From: Gemmiger sp. An87
Lineage (GTDB): Bacteria; Bacillota; Clostridia; Oscillospirales; Ruminococcaceae
Assembly (NCBI RefSeq): GCF_002159185.1
Contig: NZ_NFHD01000019.1
Span: 1 to 61,148 of the forward strand
Direction: 5' to 3'
Length of the DNA stretch: 61,148 bases
The notes beneath the pieces are model-generated. The model saw only the letters and a program-made list of their open reading frames with translations, was not told where the DNA came from and did not search any database. Below, piece after piece: positions 58,491 through 61,148 of the stretch; within the stretch, counting starts at the first letter, position 1; each line of letters begins with the position of its first letter. The position numbers and the translations under genes were made by a program.

Positions 58491-59348
58491 ATGTCTGTCA
58501 TCACATTGGATCAGCTTGCCGTCATGAGCGTCCAGTATGTTCAGTACACCTTCGATTATTTCTTGGATTCCATGGATCGATGTGGCATCCACAATATCGA
58601 TTTATGGGGCGGAAGCCCCCACTTTTGCCGCTTGGACTACCCCTGGGGTCCCGCTGCTGCCCGCCGCATCCGGGAGTTGCGTCGGCAAATTGAGGACCGT
58701 GGAATGAAGGTCGTAATCTATACGCCTGAAACCTTAGGCTACCCCTTCAGCTACAGCTCTCCTGACCGCGCTCTGCGGGATCGAACACTGGATTACATGG
58801 AAGCCAGCATGGAAGACGCATTGGAATTCGGCACGGACAAACTGTTTTTAAATACTGGCTGTCACCCCCGTAACTTAAACCGGGAAGATGGCTGGGCACG
58901 AACGGTAGATAGCCTCCAACAGTTGGCACAACGTGCGGAACGGATGGGCGTTACCCTAATGCTGGAACAGCTGCAACCCTATGAAAGCAACCTGTTGTTG
59001 AACCTGGAAGACATGAAACAGATGCTGCACCAGGTTGATTCCCCTGCGCTCGCGACCTGTGTGGATCTGGTCGCCATGGAGGTAGCCGGAGACAATCTAG
59101 AAAGCTTCTACCAACAACTGGGTAACAAAATCCAGTGGATTCATTATTCTGACAGTCATCACGAAATTGTTGGTTCCGGCAACTTTGGTCGTAAAAAACT
59201 CGAAGGCTATATCCGTACACTGGAACATTTCGGGTATAGTGGCTGCATCGATCTTGAGATCAACGACTCCATCTACTGGGAGGATCCTCACACATCCATT
59301 CAGCAATCGGTGGAATATCTGCGTAATTTTCTGCCTGAAAGGCAATGA
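58491..59348 (+). CDS. FrlC-like sugar-phosphate/fructosamine isomerase (second copy)
   Basis: This 285-aa xylose-isomerase-type TIM barrel has MDRCGIHNIDLWGGSPHFCRLDYPWG at the start, TPETLGYPFSY, and the metal ligands E in LEQLQPYESN, D in TCVDLVAM, H in WIHYSDSHHE, E in DLEINDSIYWEDP. The framework matches FrlC, but the N-terminal substrate loop differs (RLDYPWGPA in place of the PDLKAG type), so the substrate probably differs too. AAAGGAG supports the start. It is the last gene of the plus-strand operon, 37 bases after the antiporter. Confidence 0.85.
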   Translation: MSVITLDQLAVMSVQYVQYTFDYFLDSMDRCGIHNIDLWGGSPHFCRLDYPWGPAAARRIRELRRQIEDRGMKVVIYTPETLGYPFSYSSPDRALRDRTLDYMEASMEDALEFGTDKLFLNTGCHPRNLNREDGWARTVDSLQQLAQRAERMGVTLMLEQLQPYESNLLLNLEDMKQMLHQVDSPALATCVDLVAMEVAGDNLESFYQQLGNKIQWIHYSDSHHEIVGSGNFGRKKLEGYIRTLEHFGYSGCIDLEINDSIYWEDPHTSIQQSVEYLRNFLPERQ

Positions 59349-59817
59349 AAGCAGCTTTTGAACAGCAATACCGCGAGAGCCTTGTGCACAACACTTCATA
59401 TATTTTCTCCCTTTGTAATATGTGAAGCACATAAAAAACAGAACCCTCTGGAAATTCAGAGGGTTCTGTTTTTTATTACGCATCCGCGATTTCTTTTGTA
59501 ACTCACCGATCCTCAAAATATCTTGGCGGGTGTTTAAAGCTGCAGCGCAAATATATATTTTGTTATAACACCGATTATTGCTGCAATCAAGGACACTGAA
59601 TTTTTCTGGTTTTATTGTAGCATAAAAACGCGCTGAAATCTCAGTCAGGGAGGATTTCAGCACGACAATTTCCTGCCGCCGGGGTGTTTTCTATTCTTCG
59701 CCTGATGCAGTTTTAGAAACCCGTCTTTTCCAATTTCTTGTATTCCTTTGGTAAATGAAATACAATGAGGTAGACTAAGCCTGTTCACGGACAGGTACAG
59801 CGAAAGCAGGTGAGCCA
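59349..59817. other. Gap between the catabolic operon and the LytTR regulator
   Basis: It contains the operon terminator (59433-59474) and a 9-base-pair hairpin at 59633-59661 (GCTGAAATC/GATTTCAGC) that on the minus strand runs into GCG-TTTTT. No supported gene is present. Confidence 0.5.
59433..59474 (+). terminator. Terminator of the amidohydrolase-antiporter-isomerase operon
   Basis: An 18-base-pair perfect stem (AAAAAACAGAACCCTCTG) with a 6-base loop ends in TTTTTTA. It is possibly bidirectional. Confidence 0.92.
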
Positions 59818-60528
59818 GTGCTGCATCTGGCAATTTGTGATGATGAAAAGGACTTTGTTCAGTATCTGACCGGTTTGCTGAACCAATACAGCAAGGAGAC
59901 CGGACATGATATAAAAATCAGCCCTTATTATGACGGCATGGAGCTGATCGAGAAATACGACCCGACCATCGACCTGATTTTTCTGGACATCCAGATGAAA
60001 CTGGTGGACGGCCTCCACGCGGCGGAACGCATCCGGCAGATGGATGAAACCGTGGGCATTATTTTCCTGACCACGCTCACCCAGTATGGGCTTGAGGGAT
60101 ATAAATATCATGCCACCAACTACATCATCAAGCCCATGAAATACGCCCGGCTCAAGTCGGAACTGGACAAATTCATTGCGCGCAGTCAGAAAGAAGATAC
60201 CCCTTCCCTGGTGATTGTCAATGATACCGGCAAATACAAGATCCCCCTGAAATCCATCCGTTACATCGAAACCTTTAACCGCAATCTGATGGTTCATACC
60301 GAGCAGGAGAACATCATCTGCTACAAAAGCATGAAAGAGATGGAACGGGCGCTTTGCGACAGGGATTTTGCACGCTGCCATACCAGCTATATTGTGAATC
60401 TGTTTTATGTGAAGGGCATCAAAAAGCTGGAGATCGAACTGATTACCGGTGAGATCATTCCAATCAGCCAGCCAAAGCGGAAGGAATTCATGGAGCGGCT
60501 CACCGATTATTGGGGGGATTTTTTGTGA
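59818..60528 (+). CDS. LytTR-family response regulator (AgrA/VirR-like)
   Basis: This 236-aa protein has a receiver domain with the acidic pair D8/D9, phosphoacceptor D57 (LIFLDIQM), T in FLTTLTQ and K in YIIKPMKY. A LytTR DNA-binding domain (~130-236) follows with IRYIETFNRNLMVHT and CHTSYIVNLFYVKGI. It starts with GTG, and AGGTGAG lies upstream. It is coupled by a GTGA overlap to a membrane protein that looks like the sensor half of its partner kinase. This pairing is typical of peptide-pheromone or membrane-stress two-component systems. Confidence 0.92.
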   Translation: MLHLAICDDEKDFVQYLTGLLNQYSKETGHDIKISPYYDGMELIEKYDPTIDLIFLDIQMKLVDGLHAAERIRQMDETVGIIFLTTLTQYGLEGYKYHATNYIIKPMKYARLKSELDKFIARSQKEDTPSLVIVNDTGKYKIPLKSIRYIETFNRNLMVHTEQENIICYKSMKEMERALCDRDFARCHTSYIVNLFYVKGIKKLEIELITGEIIPISQPKRKEFMERLTDYWGDFL

Positions 60529-61079
60529 TACACCTTTTCGAGGCCCTTTCTTTTTTACTGGCATGGGGATATACGGCGGTTTTCTTCCTGATTTTAAAGT
60601 CCTTTCTTCCCCTTCGGAAGCCTCTGATTCTGAAAGTGCTCGCGTTTCTGGTTTGCGGCTTTTTGGCCGACTCCATTATCTACTCCAACGACCCGGGAAG
60701 CCTGTTCGGCACAATGCTTTTGTTCTTGCTCTTTGTGCTGCTGTTTTACCACGGAACGTTTATGGAAAAGCTGTCTGTGCTGCTGGTGTTTTATCCGGCA
60801 CTCATTGCCATCAACTACCTGATGCTGGATACCGGCGGTCGCCTGTTCAAGCTGGTGACAGGAGCAAGCTATGAGGATACGTTGCAGTCTCCAAAGCTGG
60901 CGCTCATCAGCACCGCCATTCACACGGCATCCCTTTTGCTGCGTCTGCTGTTCTGGATCGGCGCATGGCTGGTTTTGCGACGGTTTCTGGAAAAGATCCC
61001 GTCCCACCTGAACACAAAAACCTGGCTGATCATTGACATGCTGATTCTTTCCTCCTATTACAATATATTTACGGTTTAA
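60525..61079 (+). CDS. Membrane sensor domain of an AgrC-like kinase, lacking the kinase half
   Basis: This 184-aa protein starts with GTG overlapping the response-regulator stop (GGGGGG ribosome site). It has about six hydrophobic segments, e.g. LLAWGYTAVFFLILKSFL, VLAFLVCGFLADSII, GTMLLFLLFVLLFYHGTF and LLLRLLFWIGAWLVLRRFL. This is the N-terminal sensor region of GHKL-type histidine kinases, which normally continue into ~200 aa of dimerisation and ATPase domain. Here the frame ends with TAA at 61079, and a hairpin with a T-run follows at once. It is either a decayed kinase or a kinase-less sensor. Confidence 0.75.
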   Translation: MIHLFEALSFLLAWGYTAVFFLILKSFLPLRKPLILKVLAFLVCGFLADSIIYSNDPGSLFGTMLLFLLFVLLFYHGTFMEKLSVLLVFYPALIAINYLMLDTGGRLFKLVTGASYEDTLQSPKLALISTAIHTASLLLRLLFWIGAWLVLRRFLEKIPSHLNTKTWLIIDMLILSSYYNIFTV

Positions 61080-61081
61080 GG

Positions 61082-61106
61082 CACGGCAGCCAGCCGTGTC
61101 TTTTCC
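61082..61106 (+). terminator. Terminator-like hairpin after the truncated sensor gene
   Basis: GCACGGC/GCCGTGT stem with a 5-base loop followed by CTTTTCC lies directly after the stop codon. A normal end for a transcript, it argues against a sequencing error just at the stop. Confidence 0.6.
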
Positions 61107-61148
61107 GTATCGTTGCCTAAGCTGTTAGAATGAGAGTGTCTTGGCCTG

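Overview
The window looks like a chromosomal segment of an anaerobic, gut-type Clostridia, most likely Oscillospirales/Ruminococcaceae-like. The signs are strong GGAGG-type ribosome sites, moderately G+C-rich genes with A+T-rich intergenic DNA, a fermentative AdhE with Rex-type operators, a sortase-type surface protein with a PxTGD signal, DUF975 and DUF1294 membrane proteins and a Fnr-like regulator. No phage, insertion sequence, CRISPR array or rRNA was seen. Two tRNA genes with near-perfect promoters are present: tRNA-Pro(GGG), cut by the window start, and tRNA-Ala(GGC).

Layout. (1) 0.2-10.3 kb, minus strand: a molybdenum hydroxylase (xanthine dehydrogenase family) operon. It encodes the 2Fe-2S subunit, the Mo-binding subunit, a FAD subunit with a complete GltD-like NAD(P)H/4Fe-4S module inserted inside it, a shortened tandem paralogue of that subunit, a MocA-like nucleotidyltransferase fused to a ModE-like helix-turn-helix, a histidine phosphatase-HD fusion, and MoaA. 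A Crp/Fnr-type gene diverges from it. (2) 11.4-22.1 kb: AdhE with two Rex-like palindromes, a DUF975 protein, an NCS2 nucleobase permease whose apparent start is out of frame across an A8 run, DUF1294, a large PAS-GGDEF-EAL-PAS-GAF protein, a small XRE regulator and a double-HTH (excisionase-type plus LuxR-type) regulator. (3) 22.3-25.6 kb: a large wall-anchored, Ig-domain surface protein next to that regulator. (4) 25.9-33.4 kb, minus: a ROK-regulated operon with a TIM-barrel protein, a permease, a lone HyuA-type hydantoinase, an HExxH protein and an FAD oxidoreductase. (5) 33.9-41.5 kb: small genes, including two flavodoxins around a LysR regulator, an aldo/keto reductase, tRNA-Ala, a tocopherol-cyclase-like protein, a PARG-type macrodomain protein and a 5'-truncated MATE transporter. 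(6) 41.5-59.3 kb: a large sugar-amine (Amadori product) catabolic region. (7) 59.8-61.1 kb: a LytTR response regulator followed by a membrane sensor that lacks its kinase half.

The most distinctive region is 41.5-59.3 kb. It contains homologues of every frl function: FrlA-like APC permease, FrlB-like SIS deglycase, two FrlC-like isomerases, two FrlD-like PfkB kinases and three GntR-UTRA regulators. These are interleaved with an esterase, a YjbQ protein, two amidohydrolases, a BtpA/SgcQ TIM barrel, a HAD phosphatase, an FGGY kinase and an NhaC-like antiporter. I infer that it imports and dismantles several fructosamine or acylated/modified sugar-amine substrates, not fructoselysine alone. The truncated MATE gene at its left edge marks a rearrangement junction. 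The second distinctive system is the molybdenum hydroxylase, whose FAD subunit architecture suggests direct electron transfer between the hydroxylase and NAD(P).

All family assignments come from reading motifs and overall resemblance. No database search was run. Promoters and operators are pattern matches only.
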